Below, one piece after another: positions 26,591-35,358 of a stretch of DNA of 64,000 bases. Source of the stretch: Mycobacterium asiaticum (GTDB taxonomy: Bacteria; Actinomycetota; Actinomycetes; Mycobacteriales; Mycobacteriaceae); assembly GCF_001673635.1 (NCBI RefSeq), contig NZ_LZMH01000078.1, positions 1-64,000 of the forward strand, written 5' to 3'. The number at the start of each line of letters is the position of its first letter. Within the stretch, counting starts at the first letter, position 1. A model generated the notes under the pieces. The model was given only the letters and a program-made list of their open reading frames with translations, was not told the DNA's origin and searched no databases. The translations under genes and the position numbers were made by a program.

Positions 26591-27805
26591 TCAGCGGCGC
26601 GCGAATGCGGGAGCGCGCTCGGGCAGGACTCCGACTCCGATGAAGTACGCCGGCAGAAACGAGACCCACGGGAAGCGCTCGATAATGCGCAGCACCGAAT
26701 CCGGCGGCGCGGGGTCCGCGCCGCGCAGCAACGGTCCGAGCAACCGCCGATGTAGCACAAGTTGCACGAATTGCGTTATGGCGGTGGGGATTGCCCGGCG
26801 GCGGCGGATCCTGGCCAGATCACGGTCGGTGACCCGGTGCCGCTGCAGCGGTTCGGCGAGGATGGTCGCGGCCGCTACGGCGTCCTGAACCGCCAGGTTG
26901 ATGCCGACGCCTCCCATCGGGGACATGGCGTGAGCCGCATCGCCGATGCACAGCAAGCCTGCGCAATGCCAGCGTCGCAGGCGATTCACCCGGACATCGA
27001 GGTGCTTGACGTCGTCCATGGACTCCAGCGCGTCCATCGATCCGGCCGCTTCCGGCACCAGCGCGGCGACCTCGCGACGGAATGCCTCGATGCCCTGCGC
27101 GCGCAGCTGCGCGTCGCTGCCCTTGCGTCCCAGGTAGGCGATTTGGAAGTAACCCTCCCGCGGGATCACAGCCAGCGCCTTGCCTGGGCCGGTGCGGGGC
27201 AGGAACGAGAATTCGGTGTTGTCGTTGCGGGGCAGCTGGAACCACCACACGTCGAAGTTCACCGGAAATTCGCGGGTCGGCAGGCCGGCCTCCTGTCGCG
27301 CGATGGACCACCGTCCGTCGCAGGCGACGGTGAGCTCGGCCCGCAGTTCGCCTTCGCCGTCGGGACCCCGATACCGGACCCCGGTCACCCGGTCACCCTC
27401 CCGCAGCAATCCGGTGACCTCGGTGTTCATCCGCAGGTTGAACGTCGGCTCCGCGGTCGCGGCCTCGGCGAGCAGATTGAGCAGGTCCCACTGCGGCACC
27501 ATCGCGATGAACGGATGCGGTTGGTGTAGCCGGCCGAAGTCGACGTAGGTCACCGAGCGGCCATTCGACTCGAATGCCGCATTGCGGACTTCGGTGTACG
27601 ACAGCTTGGAAAAGGGTTCCCACAGACCCAATTCGTCGAGCAGCCGCATGGTTGTGCAATGCACGGTGTCGCCGCGGAAGTCGCGCAGGAAGTCACCGTG
27701 CTTCTCCAACAGGGTGACGTCCACGCCTGCCCGGGCCAGCAGCAGCCCAAGGACCATGCCCGCCGGGCCGCCTCCGATGATCGCGCACGTCGTCTTCTCG
27801 GCCAT
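26591..27805 (-). CDS. FAD-dependent monooxygenase (UbiH/PHBH type)
   Basis: 404 residues with all three class A flavin-hydroxylase motifs: GGGPAGMVLG near residue 11, the DG motif (ACDGRWS, about 160) and GDAAHAMSPMGGVGINLA (about 288-305). Complete length, so an intact enzyme, likely hydroxylating an aromatic or quinone substrate with NAD(P)H. It is divergent from the TetR gene at 27949 across a 143-bp region with a 17-bp inverted repeat, pointing to control by that TetR. Confidence 0.9.
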   Translation of the reverse strand: MAEKTTCAIIGGGPAGMVLGLLLARAGVDVTLLEKHGDFLRDFRGDTVHCTTMRLLDELGLWEPFSKLSYTEVRNAAFESNGRSVTYVDFGRLHQPHPFIAMVPQWDLLNLLAEAATAEPTFNLRMNTEVTGLLREGDRVTGVRYRGPDGEGELRAELTVACDGRWSIARQEAGLPTREFPVNFDVWWFQLPRNDNTEFSFLPRTGPGKALAVIPREGYFQIAYLGRKGSDAQLRAQGIEAFRREVAALVPEAAGSMDALESMDDVKHLDVRVNRLRRWHCAGLLCIGDAAHAMSPMGGVGINLAVQDAVAAATILAEPLQRHRVTDRDLARIRRRRAIPTAITQFVQLVLHRRLLGPLLRGADPAPPDSVLRIIERFPWVSFLPAYFIGVGVLPERAPAFARR

Positions 27806-27878
27806 GACGGCTCAAGCATAGGTCTCGCCCGGACGCGGATTGAGTCCGTGCCAGGTTGACGCCATCGCGAAGCGTGGC

Positions 27879-27895
27879 TTGTCATAACCTGACAA
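27879..27895. promoter_or_regulatory. 17-bp inverted repeat in divergent promoter, candidate TetR operator
   Basis: ttgtca-5 bp-tgacaa, perfect 6-bp arms, centred between the flavin monooxygenase start (27805) and the TetR start (27949). Placement between a TetR gene and a divergent enzyme gene is the classic TetR arrangement. Confidence 0.55.
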
Positions 27896-27948
27896 CTGCA
27901 ATTTTCAACTATCGGCGGTGCCACGCCGGCCGGCAGGAAGGTGCGCTG

Positions 27949-28596
27949 GTGGTGACGACGCGACGAGTCGCTCCGACGCGACCGGCTCACGGCAATCAGG
28001 TCCGGGCCGAGCGCACCCGTGCCATGGTGATCGACGTGACGGTGCAGATCGTGCTCAGCGAGGGCATCGCGGCGGCCAGCGGCCGCCACATCGCCGACAG
28101 CGCGGGCGTCACCTGGGGAGTGATCCAGTACCACTTCGGCGACCGGGACGGCCTGCTGATGGCGGTGGTGGACCAGGGTTTCGACGAGTTGCTGGACGCG
28201 CTGCGATCCGTGCCGGCGGCGACCGAGGGCACACCGACCCGCGATCGGGTGGAGGCGGTGGTCACCTCGGCGTGGCGGGCCATGTCCAGCCCGACCGCAC
28301 GTGCGGCAACCGAGATTCTGATCGGCACCCGCGCCACCCGCGGCACCGTAGCCACCGGGCACATCAAACGTCTGGCCAAGACGTTCAATACGCTGGGCGC
28401 CGCGATCGATCGCAACCTCAGCCCGAACCAGCGTGCGGCCATCGGCGAGCATCTGCTGACGGCCTTGCGTGGCATGATCACCAACCAACTGGTCATGCAC
28501 CGGCCCGTCGACACGACCAAGGACCGGCGGCTGCTCGTCGACATCCTCAGCTGTTACATCGACACGAACCAGCAACGGGCGGAGCCGGATTCATGA
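27949..28596 (+). CDS. TetR-family regulator
   Basis: 215 residues from the GTG at 27949, chosen because AGGAAGG lies about 7 bases upstream; an in-frame TTG at 27856 would add unlikely residues and run through the operator. HTH about 22-65 (ERTRAMVIDVTVQIVLSEG, then SGRHIADSAGVTWGVIQYHFGDRDGLL). It overlaps the FadD start as ATGA (28593-28596). Probably represses itself, fadD and the divergent monooxygenase, with an acyl-CoA or aromatic ligand as inducer (inference). Confidence 0.85.
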   Translation: MVTTRRVAPTRPAHGNQVRAERTRAMVIDVTVQIVLSEGIAAASGRHIADSAGVTWGVIQYHFGDRDGLLMAVVDQGFDELLDALRSVPAATEGTPTRDRVEAVVTSAWRAMSSPTARAATEILIGTRATRGTVATGHIKRLAKTFNTLGAAIDRNLSPNQRAAIGEHLLTALRGMITNQLVMHRPVDTTKDRRLLVDILSCYIDTNQQRAEPDS

Positions 28597-30179
28597 CCGA
28601 GACCATGCAAGCGCTACTCGGCCAGCGGATGTCCGGCGCCGGCATCGCCGTGAAATTCGGTGACCTGCGCTGGACCTGGCGTGACTATCTCGCCGAGTCG
28701 GTGGCACAGGCCGCAGCGCTGCTGGCCGCTGCGGACCGGGATCGGCCGATGCACATCGGTTCTTTGCTGGGCAACACGCCGGACATGCTGACGCAGATGG
28801 CTGCGGCCGGCCTCGGTGGTTACGTCCTGTGTGGGCTGAACACCACGCGCCGCGGCGAGGCGCTGGCCGCCGACATCCGGCGCGCGGACTGTCAGATTGT
28901 GGTGACCGATGCCGAGCACCGCCCGCTGCTGGACGGCTTGGACCTTGACGAAACGCGGGTCCTCGACACCTCCAGCGAACAGTGGAAAGAGCTGATCGCC
29001 GGCGCCGGTCCGCTGGTTCCGTACCGTCAGGTCGAGATGATGGACCCGTTCATGATGATCTTCACGTCCGGCACCAGCGGTAACCCGAAGGCCGTCCAGG
29101 TCTCGCATTTGATGCCGACCTTCGCCGGGCGCAACCTGGCCGAGCGCTTCGGGTTGACCGAGCGGGACACTTGCTATGTGTCCATGCCGCTGTTCCACTC
29201 CAACGCGGTCGTCGCCGGCTGGGCCCCCGCGGTGGTCTCCGGTGCCGCAATCGTGCCCGCGAAGTTCTCGGCAAGCAACTTCCTGCGCGATGTCCGCCGG
29301 TACAACGCGACGTACATGAACTACGTCGGCAAGCCCCTGGCCTACATCCTTGCCACACCCGAACGCGAGGACGACGCCGACAATCCGCTGCGGGTGGCCT
29401 TCGGAAACGAGGCCAACGAGAAGGACATCGGGGAGTTCGCCCGCCGTTTCGACGTGCAAGTCGAGGACGGGTTCGGATCGACCGAAAACGCGGTGATGGT
29501 GATTCGCGAACCGGGCACGCCGTCCGGATCGATCGGTAAAGGCGCCGTCGGGGTGGCCATATATAACAGCGACACCAACACCGAATGCGCCATCGCGCGG
29601 CTCGACGAGAACGGTGCCCTGCTCAACGCTGACGAGGCCGTCGGCGAATTGGTGAACACCACGGGATCGGGCCTGTTCACCGGTTACTACAACGACCCGC
29701 AAGCCAACGCGGAACGGCTGCGGGGCGGGATGTACTGGTCGGGCGACCTGGCCTACAAGGACGCACAGGGCTGGATCTACCTGGCCGGCCGCACCGCCGA
29801 TTGGATGCGGGTGGATGGGGAGAATCTCGCGGCAGCGCCGGTTGAGCGAATCCTGCTCCGGCACAAGGCCATCAACCGGGTTGCGGTGTATGCGGTCCCG
29901 GACGGCCGGGTCGGGGACCAGGTGATGGCGGCGGTCGTGCTGCACGAGGGAAGCGCCTTCGACCCCGAATCCTTTGAGGCCTTTCTCGACTTACAGCCCG
30001 ACCTGTCTCCCAAGGCGTGGCCGCGCTACGTCCGCATCGCTGCCGACCTGCCCAGCACCGCCACCCACAAGGTGCTCAAGCGTCAGCTGATCGCGGAGGG
30101 CACCTCGGTCGGCGCGGGAGAAACCCTGTGGGAGCGTGCGGAACGCGGTACCGCTTACCGGACGGTTACCGGACGGTGA
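28593..30179 (+). CDS. Fatty-acyl-CoA/AMP ligase, FadD1/FadD17-like
   Basis: 528 residues of the ANL adenylating superfamily. ATP P-loop TSGTSGNPKAVQ (about residue 157), YGxTE equivalent FGSTENAV, YxSGDLAY and GRTADWMRVDGENL hinge, and the C-terminal catalytic Lys in THKVLKRQL. Expected to activate a carboxylic acid to the acyl-adenylate and then the CoA thioester. The N-terminus (MQALLGQR, GGYVLCGLNTTRRGE) is reminiscent of mycobacterial FadD1. Coupled to TetR by a 4-bp overlap; the NYN gene starts 4 bp after its stop. Substrate unknown. Confidence 0.9.
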   Translation: MTETMQALLGQRMSGAGIAVKFGDLRWTWRDYLAESVAQAAALLAAADRDRPMHIGSLLGNTPDMLTQMAAAGLGGYVLCGLNTTRRGEALAADIRRADCQIVVTDAEHRPLLDGLDLDETRVLDTSSEQWKELIAGAGPLVPYRQVEMMDPFMMIFTSGTSGNPKAVQVSHLMPTFAGRNLAERFGLTERDTCYVSMPLFHSNAVVAGWAPAVVSGAAIVPAKFSASNFLRDVRRYNATYMNYVGKPLAYILATPEREDDADNPLRVAFGNEANEKDIGEFARRFDVQVEDGFGSTENAVMVIREPGTPSGSIGKGAVGVAIYNSDTNTECAIARLDENGALLNADEAVGELVNTTGSGLFTGYYNDPQANAERLRGGMYWSGDLAYKDAQGWIYLAGRTADWMRVDGENLAAAPVERILLRHKAINRVAVYAVPDGRVGDQVMAAVVLHEGSAFDPESFEAFLDLQPDLSPKAWPRYVRIAADLPSTATHKVLKRQLIAEGTSVGAGETLWERAERGTAYRTVTGR

Positions 30180-30183
30180 TGTC

Positions 30184-31053
30184 ATGACCGAGAACGGCGG
30201 GACGCGGGTGGCGGTTTATTTCGACTTCGACAACATCGTCATCTCCCGTTATGACCAAGTGCACGGCCGCAATTCGTTCCAGCGGGATAAGGCCAAGGGG
30301 CTCGACCAGGAGCGGTTGCGGGTCGCCACGGTCGATCTGGGCGCCATCATGGACTTCGCGTCGTCGTTCGGCACGCTGGTGCTCACCCGCGCGTACGCCG
30401 ACTGGTCTGCCGAGGTGAACGCCGCGTACCACGGCCAGTTGGTGGGCCGCGCCGTCGACCTCGTGCAGCTGTTTCCGGCGGCCGCCTACGGCAAGAACGG
30501 CGCCGACATCCGGCTGGCCGTCGACGCCGTCGAAGACATGTTCCGGTTACCTGACCTGACCCACGTGGTCATCGTCGGTGGTGACTCCGACTACATCGCC
30601 TTGGCGCAGCGCTGCAAGCGGCTGGGGCGCTATGTCGTCGGAATCGGGGTGGCCGGAGCCAGCAGCCAGTCGCTGGCCGCGGCGTGTGACGACTTCCTCA
30701 CCTACGACGCGCTGCCCGGCATCTCACCCCCCGTCGCGGCGACCCAGCCGAAAAAGCGCGGCCGCCACGCCAGCGTCGCCGAGCCCGACGACGAGCCGGC
30801 ACCTCCGGATTCGCAAGCCGCGGCAACCGCATTGCTCGAACGCGCCCTGCGCATCAGCCAGGAAAAGGATGACGCGGACTGGCTGCACAATTCGCAAGTC
30901 AAGGCGCAAATGAAGCGCATGAACCCGTCGTTCAGCGAAAAGGCCCTAGGATTCAAGTCTTTCAGCGATTTCCTGCGTTCCCGCGCCGATCTGGTCGAAC
31001 TGGACGAGAGCACCACGACGCGGATGGTGCGCCTGAAATCTGACGCGTCTTAA
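30184..31053 (+). CDS. NYN-domain (PIN-like) putative ribonuclease with C-terminal OST-HTH/LOTUS-like region
   Basis: 289 residues from the ATG at 30184 (an upstream in-frame codon lies inside fadD). The NYN core (about 8-180) shows the acidic residues that bind metal: Asp14 and Asp16 with Asn17 (VYFDFDNI), an Asp in GADIRLAVDAVE, and GGDSDYIAL. A Pro/Glu-rich linker (about 180-210) precedes a helical C-terminal domain with KALGFKSFSDFLRS, typical of OST-HTH/LOTUS RNA-binding modules. Family role: RNA cleavage or binding. It follows fadD by 4 bp, yet has no obvious metabolic link. It converges with the next gene, overlapping by 4 bp. Confidence 0.88.
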   Translation: MTENGGTRVAVYFDFDNIVISRYDQVHGRNSFQRDKAKGLDQERLRVATVDLGAIMDFASSFGTLVLTRAYADWSAEVNAAYHGQLVGRAVDLVQLFPAAAYGKNGADIRLAVDAVEDMFRLPDLTHVVIVGGDSDYIALAQRCKRLGRYVVGIGVAGASSQSLAAACDDFLTYDALPGISPPVAATQPKKRGRHASVAEPDDEPAPPDSQAAATALLERALRISQEKDDADWLHNSQVKAQMKRMNPSFSEKALGFKSFSDFLRSRADLVELDESTTTRMVRLKSDAS

Positions 31054-31727
31054 CGGTCGATCTCACCGGCGATGCCGCGCTCAATGGTGCTTCGGGTGAC
31101 GTCGGGCAGCACGATGAGGCCCTCGAGTTCGGTACGCGCCAAGCCGTAGGCGTGCTGGCGTTCGGCGGCCGTGGCGCCGGAGTCCGCGGCGATCCGGAGC
31201 AGGTTCTGGGCGCGCGACACGCGCTGCTTCTCCTCTTTGGAGAAGTCGTTGGTCCGCCTGCGCATCGCCTCGGCTTCGGCGGCGTTGAACGCCGTCACGT
31301 AGTCCTCGACGGCATCGAGGTATTGCCGCGCGGCGTCCCGGTCGTCGGAAAGATCCTCGGCACGCAGTGGCTTGAGCAGGTCGGCCCGCAGTTTGGCCTT
31401 GTGGAAACGGGTGGTCAGCGGGTCCCGCATGTCGGTCATCACCGGAAAGTCCAGCAACCGTGACGGGTCGAGTTCGTAGGCCAGCCAGCGCGCGTCGGTG
31501 TCCTCATGCGCCTCGAGCGCGCGTCTGATAGCGCGCCAGTGCGCCGCTGGATTGCCGGCTGAGCCCGTGCCGCCCGGGGCGTCGGAGATCGCGTCCGGGC
31601 CCGAACTCCTACCCGACTCCCCCGCCCGCTTGTTGAAGGAAGAGATTGCCTTGATGCCGGCCGCGATCAAACCGACCAGCGGCAGCAACAGCAGTAGCAA
31701 CTCGAGCAAGCGGAACAGCACACCCAC
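31050..31727 (-). CDS. Conserved membrane-anchored protein, unknown function
   Basis: 225 residues. One N-terminal TM helix (Leu-rich, about 4-24), a short low-complexity Gly/Ser linker (about 35-60), then a mostly helical charged domain (about 62-225), so probably a membrane-anchored cytoplasmic or periplasmic helical protein. No recognised family motif. Last gene of a likely four-gene minus-strand operon (hydrolase, methyltransferase, SDR, this gene), 23 bp after the SDR stop. Confidence 0.75.
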   Translation of the reverse strand: MGVLFRLLELLLLLLPLVGLIAAGIKAISSFNKRAGESGRSSGPDAISDAPGGTGSAGNPAAHWRAIRRALEAHEDTDARWLAYELDPSRLLDFPVMTDMRDPLTTRFHKAKLRADLLKPLRAEDLSDDRDAARQYLDAVEDYVTAFNAAEAEAMRRRTNDFSKEEKQRVSRAQNLLRIAADSGATAAERQHAYGLARTELEGLIVLPDVTRSTIERGIAGEIDR

Positions 31728-31750
31728 GAAGCCAGGATGCCATCAGATTT

Positions 31751-32548
31751 TCAGCGCTTGTCGAGCTGCCCGGCGGCGACCTGGTCGGCCGCCTTGGCGG
31801 TCACATTTCCGGCCAGACGGGAGGCCACTTCGGGAGCATTCGCCGCGAACCGTGCCAGCGCCCGCTGACGCAGCGGTGCCACGGTCACCTCACCGCGATT
31901 GCGCTCGATCGCGCTGACCACGGCGGCGCCCACCTGCTCCGGCTTCCCGGTGCCGATCAGCGGCGGCGCGTCAGCTCCTGAGTCCGCGAACATGCCGGCG
32001 CCACTGATCGCCCCGGGACTGACCACCGAGACGCCGATCCCATCCGGGCGCAGGTCGTCACGCAGGCACAGGGCGAAACCGCGCAGGCCGAACTTGGTCG
32101 CCGCGTACAGCGAGGCCCGGGCCGTCGCCGTCTTACCCGAGATCGACGAGATGTAGACGAAGTGACCCGACCCGCGGGCAATGAAGGCCGGGATCAGCTC
32201 GCGAGTCATCTGTACGGGCACCTCGAGATTGACCCGTAGCGCGCGGTCGACCTGCTCGGCGGTGTAGCTGTCCAGCTTGCCCGAGGCCGGCAGTGCCGCG
32301 TTGGATACCAGCACGTCGATCGGGCCGGCTTCGGCAAGCAAGGCCGGGCCCGCACCCGGTTCGGCGAGGTCGCTGACGATCGTCCGGTGGCCGGCGCCCG
32401 GCAGCGAGGCTACCAGCTCGGCCAGCTCCTGAGGCTTGCGTGAACTCACGATCAGGTGCGCTTCGCGCTCGGCGAGCGCCTTGGCGATCGCGCGGCCGAG
32501 GCCACCGGTCGCGCCGGTCAGCAGAACAGATTTTCCGGTCAGCTCCAT
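31751..32548 (-). CDS. Short-chain dehydrogenase
   Basis: 265 residues: GATGGLG nucleotide motif (about 12-18), SNAA in place of NNAG, catalytic Ser in YISSISG, YxxxK as YAATK. The C-terminal part (about 215-265) is Ala-rich and lacks the usual substrate-loop pattern of FabG. Starts 10 bp after the methyltransferase stop, so co-transcribed. Substrate unknown. Confidence 0.86.
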   Translation of the reverse strand: MELTGKSVLLTGATGGLGRAIAKALAEREAHLIVSSRKPQELAELVASLPGAGHRTIVSDLAEPGAGPALLAEAGPIDVLVSNAALPASGKLDSYTAEQVDRALRVNLEVPVQMTRELIPAFIARGSGHFVYISSISGKTATARASLYAATKFGLRGFALCLRDDLRPDGIGVSVVSPGAISGAGMFADSGADAPPLIGTGKPEQVGAAVVSAIERNRGEVTVAPLRQRALARFAANAPEVASRLAGNVTAKAADQVAAGQLDKR

Positions 32549-32558
32549 GCCGCTGACG

Positions 32559-33416
32559 CTAGCCGATCTCGCTGAGAGCCCGGTACTCGAAGCGGTTGAG
32601 CACGTCGTAGGACCCCCCGACGGTTACCGAGAACACTCGGTAGAGCAATCGCACGGCGGTGACGGGAATCCTGTCGTACCCGGCCAGCACGGGTCGCCGC
32701 TCCACCAGGTGCAGGCTGGGGTTCCAGTCCTGCAGCTCGCGGGCGTCGCGGATCCCCCACTTGACGATGCCCTTGGTGAACGCCTTCGACGCCAGCGGTC
32801 CCAGCGGCGAAACGGTGTCGAAAAGCATTTCACCGCTGTTGAATTGAGCTGTGAGGCGGGCGAGCAACTGCCGGACCTCGGTTGGTGGCAGGTACATCAG
32901 CAGGCCTTCGGCGATGACCAGGGTGGGCCGCCCGACCGGGATGTCCGAGAGCCACCCCGGGTCGGTCACCGACGAGCCGATCATTCGGTAATTCGCGGTG
33001 TCGGTGTACAGCCGGCGGCGCAACTCGATCACTTCCGGCTGGTCCAGGTCGAACCACTGCACGGACTCCGGCACCGACAGCCGGAAGACGCGGCCGTCCA
33101 GCCCGCAACCCAGGTGCAGCACAACGGCTTCGGGATGCCGACGCAGGAAGTGCGCACACCAGTCGTCGAGCTGCTTGGCACGCAACGCGACGAGATACTG
33201 GTTCAACACCGGCAACGACATGCGGTGTATCCGCTTGAAGTCGTAATCGATGCGCTCGACCGCTTCGGCCGCCGCGCGATCGCCCAGAATCGGCTGCTGC
33301 GCCCGGCTTACCCGGCTTACCCGGCTTTCATAGGCCCGCAGGTAAAGGGTGACCAGGTTGGTCCACTCCACCGAGCCCCACCGGACCGCACTGAAATCGA
33401 CCTTGTCCCGCGTCAC
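32559..33416 (-). CDS. Class I SAM-dependent methyltransferase (LCMT/TcmP-like)
   Basis: 285 residues. SAM-binding motif I HLGCGLDGRVFRL (about 99-111), an acidic residue ending strand beta2 in WFDLDQPEVIELRR (typical of leucine-carboxyl-methyltransferase-like enzymes), and IAEGLLMYL as motif II/III. TcmP-type members O-methylate carboxyls of polyketides or lipids. The N-terminal region contains a 9-bp tandem repeat (33302-33328) giving VSRVSR. M. tuberculosis has a methyltransferase of similar length next to fabG3 (Rv2003c, from memory), a possible orthologue. Follows the hydrolase gene by 23 bp. Confidence 0.85.
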   Translation of the reverse strand: MTRDKVDFSAVRWGSVEWTNLVTLYLRAYESRVSRVSRAQQPILGDRAAAEAVERIDYDFKRIHRMSLPVLNQYLVALRAKQLDDWCAHFLRRHPEAVVLHLGCGLDGRVFRLSVPESVQWFDLDQPEVIELRRRLYTDTANYRMIGSSVTDPGWLSDIPVGRPTLVIAEGLLMYLPPTEVRQLLARLTAQFNSGEMLFDTVSPLGPLASKAFTKGIVKWGIRDARELQDWNPSLHLVERRPVLAGYDRIPVTAVRLLYRVFSVTVGGSYDVLNRFEYRALSEIG

Positions 33417-33439
33417 AGCTCCACCCTACGGAGGCTGGG

Positions 33440-34381
33440 TCAGCAGGCCGCCGCCGCCGTCGGCGCGGCCCGGCAGTGTGGCTGCACCGCACGGTTGATC
33501 GCGGTGGCGACGCAATGCGGCGCGTCCAGCAGCAACATGTGCCCGGTGGCCGGTTGCCGCACATGCCACGCGCCGGGTATGGCCGCGACCAGGTCGCGGG
33601 CGTGCGCATCCGGGGTGGTCATGTCCGCCCCGCCGCTGACCACCACGGTCCTTGCGGTGATCGAGGAAAGGCAGTCGTACACATCGTAATCCCGGAGATT
33701 GAGCAGGAATCCCGCGGCGGCGGCCGGTGATACCGCACGCGTCGATTCCACTGCCACAGCGGCGAAGCCGCGTCGTGCCGCGCACTCCCGGCCGGTCAGG
33801 GCGGCGCGAAGAGGGCGGATGACGCCCCTGATGGTCTGTTCCGTGCCGTGCCGCGGCATCCGGTTGACCAGATCGAACAGCACCCGGGGTGCGGGGGTAG
33901 CCAGCAGCCGGCCCAGTCCGCGCTCGGACAGCCGTCCGGCCGCGGACGCGATCAGCACCAGCCCATCGGGCTGCACCGGCCGGTGCGGCCGGTTCAGGTA
34001 CGCGAGCGCCGTCATCCCGCCGAGGGAATGACCGGCCAGGGTGAGTGGACCGCTGACGCGCAAAGTGGTGAGGACGTCGGCGAGATCGTCGGCCAGCCGC
34101 TCGACTCGGTAAGTCTCCATCGGGGCGCCCGTCGAGCGGCCGTGACCCCGGTGGTCGTAGCTGATGATCCGCACGGCGTTACCCCAGCGATGGGTCAGCA
34201 GGCGGACCTGTAGCGCCCAGCTGTCTTGCGTCAGGCACAGCCCGTGCAGCAGCACCACGGTATGCAGGCCGCCCGATCCCGCGTTGTAGTCGCGGACCGC
34301 CAGGCGCACCCCGTCGCCGGCGATCACCGTCCGCTCGGCATAATTGATCTGTGGCACAGCCACTTTCGATTTGGTAGGCAC
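33440..34381 (-). CDS. Alpha/beta-hydrolase
   Basis: 313 residues from the GTG at 34381, chosen for the GAGGAG six bases upstream; a more distal codon would add 22 residues without such a site. Catalytic triad: nucleophile elbow GHSLGG (about 118-123), Asp in SGGADMTTP (about 254) and His in ATGHMLLL (about 282), with oxyanion HGLCLT. Typical of carboxylesterase/haloperoxidase-like hydrolases. The Ala/Cys-rich C-terminal tail is unusual. It leads the four-gene operon. Substrate, likely an ester or lactone, is not identifiable. Confidence 0.87.
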   Translation of the reverse strand: MPTKSKVAVPQINYAERTVIAGDGVRLAVRDYNAGSGGLHTVVLLHGLCLTQDSWALQVRLLTHRWGNAVRIISYDHRGHGRSTGAPMETYRVERLADDLADVLTTLRVSGPLTLAGHSLGGMTALAYLNRPHRPVQPDGLVLIASAAGRLSERGLGRLLATPAPRVLFDLVNRMPRHGTEQTIRGVIRPLRAALTGRECAARRGFAAVAVESTRAVSPAAAAGFLLNLRDYDVYDCLSSITARTVVVSGGADMTTPDAHARDLVAAIPGAWHVRQPATGHMLLLDAPHCVATAINRAVQPHCRAAPTAAAAC

Positions 34382-34572
34382 GGTTGACTCCTCGTTGTTG
34401 CGGTTGAAGTTACGCAACGGCTGCACCCGGCGCGCGCTTGTGCGCAATAGCCACGCAACGAGCGATTTTCAAATTCTGCGCATTGTGATCGCACGGGAGG
34501 GGCGGCCTTGGTCGGCCGATATGCCACGATGACAATTCGTCCACTCAAGGCCCGACCCAGTCAGGAGATTCA

Positions 34573-35355
34573 ATGCCGAACCGATTGACCGACAAAGTCG
34601 CACTGATCAGCGGCGGGGCCCGCGGCATGGGCGCATCCCATGTCCGGGCGCTGGTGGCCGAGGGCGCCAAAGTGGTGTTCGGCGACATCCTCGACGACGA
34701 AGGCAAGGCGGTCGCGGCAGAGGTCGGCGACGCCGCGCGCTACGTGCACCTCGATGTCACCGAGCCAGATCAGTGGGACGCTGCGGTCGAGACGACCCTG
34801 AGCGAGTTCGGTGGTCTGGACATATTGGTCAACAACGCCGGCATCATCAACATCGGCACGTTCGAGGATTACGCGCTCTCGGAATGGCAACGCATTCTGG
34901 ACATCAACCTTACCGGCGTGTTCCTGGGCATCCGCTCGGTCGTCAAGCCCATGAAGGACGCCGGCCGGGGTTCCATCATCAACATCTCCTCGATCGAGGG
35001 ACTTGCCGGCACCATCGCCTGCCATGGCTACACGGCGACCAAGTTCGCCGTTCGCGGCCTGACCAAGTCGGCGGCGCTGGAGCTGGGGCCCAGCGGGATT
35101 CGGGTGAACTCGATCCACCCCGGCCTGATCAGGACACCGATGACGGAATGGGTACCCGAAGACATCTTCCAAACCGCGCTGGGGCGCATCGCGGAACCGC
35201 AGGAAGTCTCCAACCTGGTCGTCTACCTGGCCAGCGACGAGTCCAGCTACTCAACCGGCTCGGAATTCGTGGTGGACGGCGGCTGCGTTGCGGGCCTGGG
35301 CCACAAGGACTTCTCCGCGGTGGACACTGCCGAACAGCCGGAGTGGGTCACGTAA
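34573..35355 (+). CDS. fabG3: 3-alpha(20-beta)-hydroxysteroid dehydrogenase FabG3 (Rv2002-type)
   Basis: 260 residues, the same length as M. tuberculosis FabG3 and, from memory, near-identical through long stretches (GGARGMGASHVRA, VFGDILDDEGKAVAAE, SSIEGLAGT, HGYTATKFAVRGLTKS, HPGLIRTPMT, QPEWVT C-terminus). SDR motifs complete: GGxxGxG, NNAG, Ser in ISSIEG, YTATK. Rv2002 is an NADH-dependent steroid reductase characterised structurally. AGGAG is 9 bases upstream of the ATG (acccagtcaggagattcaatg). It stands alone, divergent from the hydrolase operon and convergent with the amidohydrolase gene 3 bp away. Confidence 0.95.
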   Translation: MPNRLTDKVALISGGARGMGASHVRALVAEGAKVVFGDILDDEGKAVAAEVGDAARYVHLDVTEPDQWDAAVETTLSEFGGLDILVNNAGIINIGTFEDYALSEWQRILDINLTGVFLGIRSVVKPMKDAGRGSIINISSIEGLAGTIACHGYTATKFAVRGLTKSAALELGPSGIRVNSIHPGLIRTPMTEWVPEDIFQTALGRIAEPQEVSNLVVYLASDESSYSTGSEFVVDGGCVAGLGHKDFSAVDTAEQPEWVT

Positions 35356-35358
35356 CGG

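Noticed and set aside
27918..28592. In-frame extension fusing the FadD reading frame upstream through the TetR gene
   Set aside because: The region is the TetR gene in another frame with a clear helix-turn-helix; FadD starts at the ATGA overlap at 28593.
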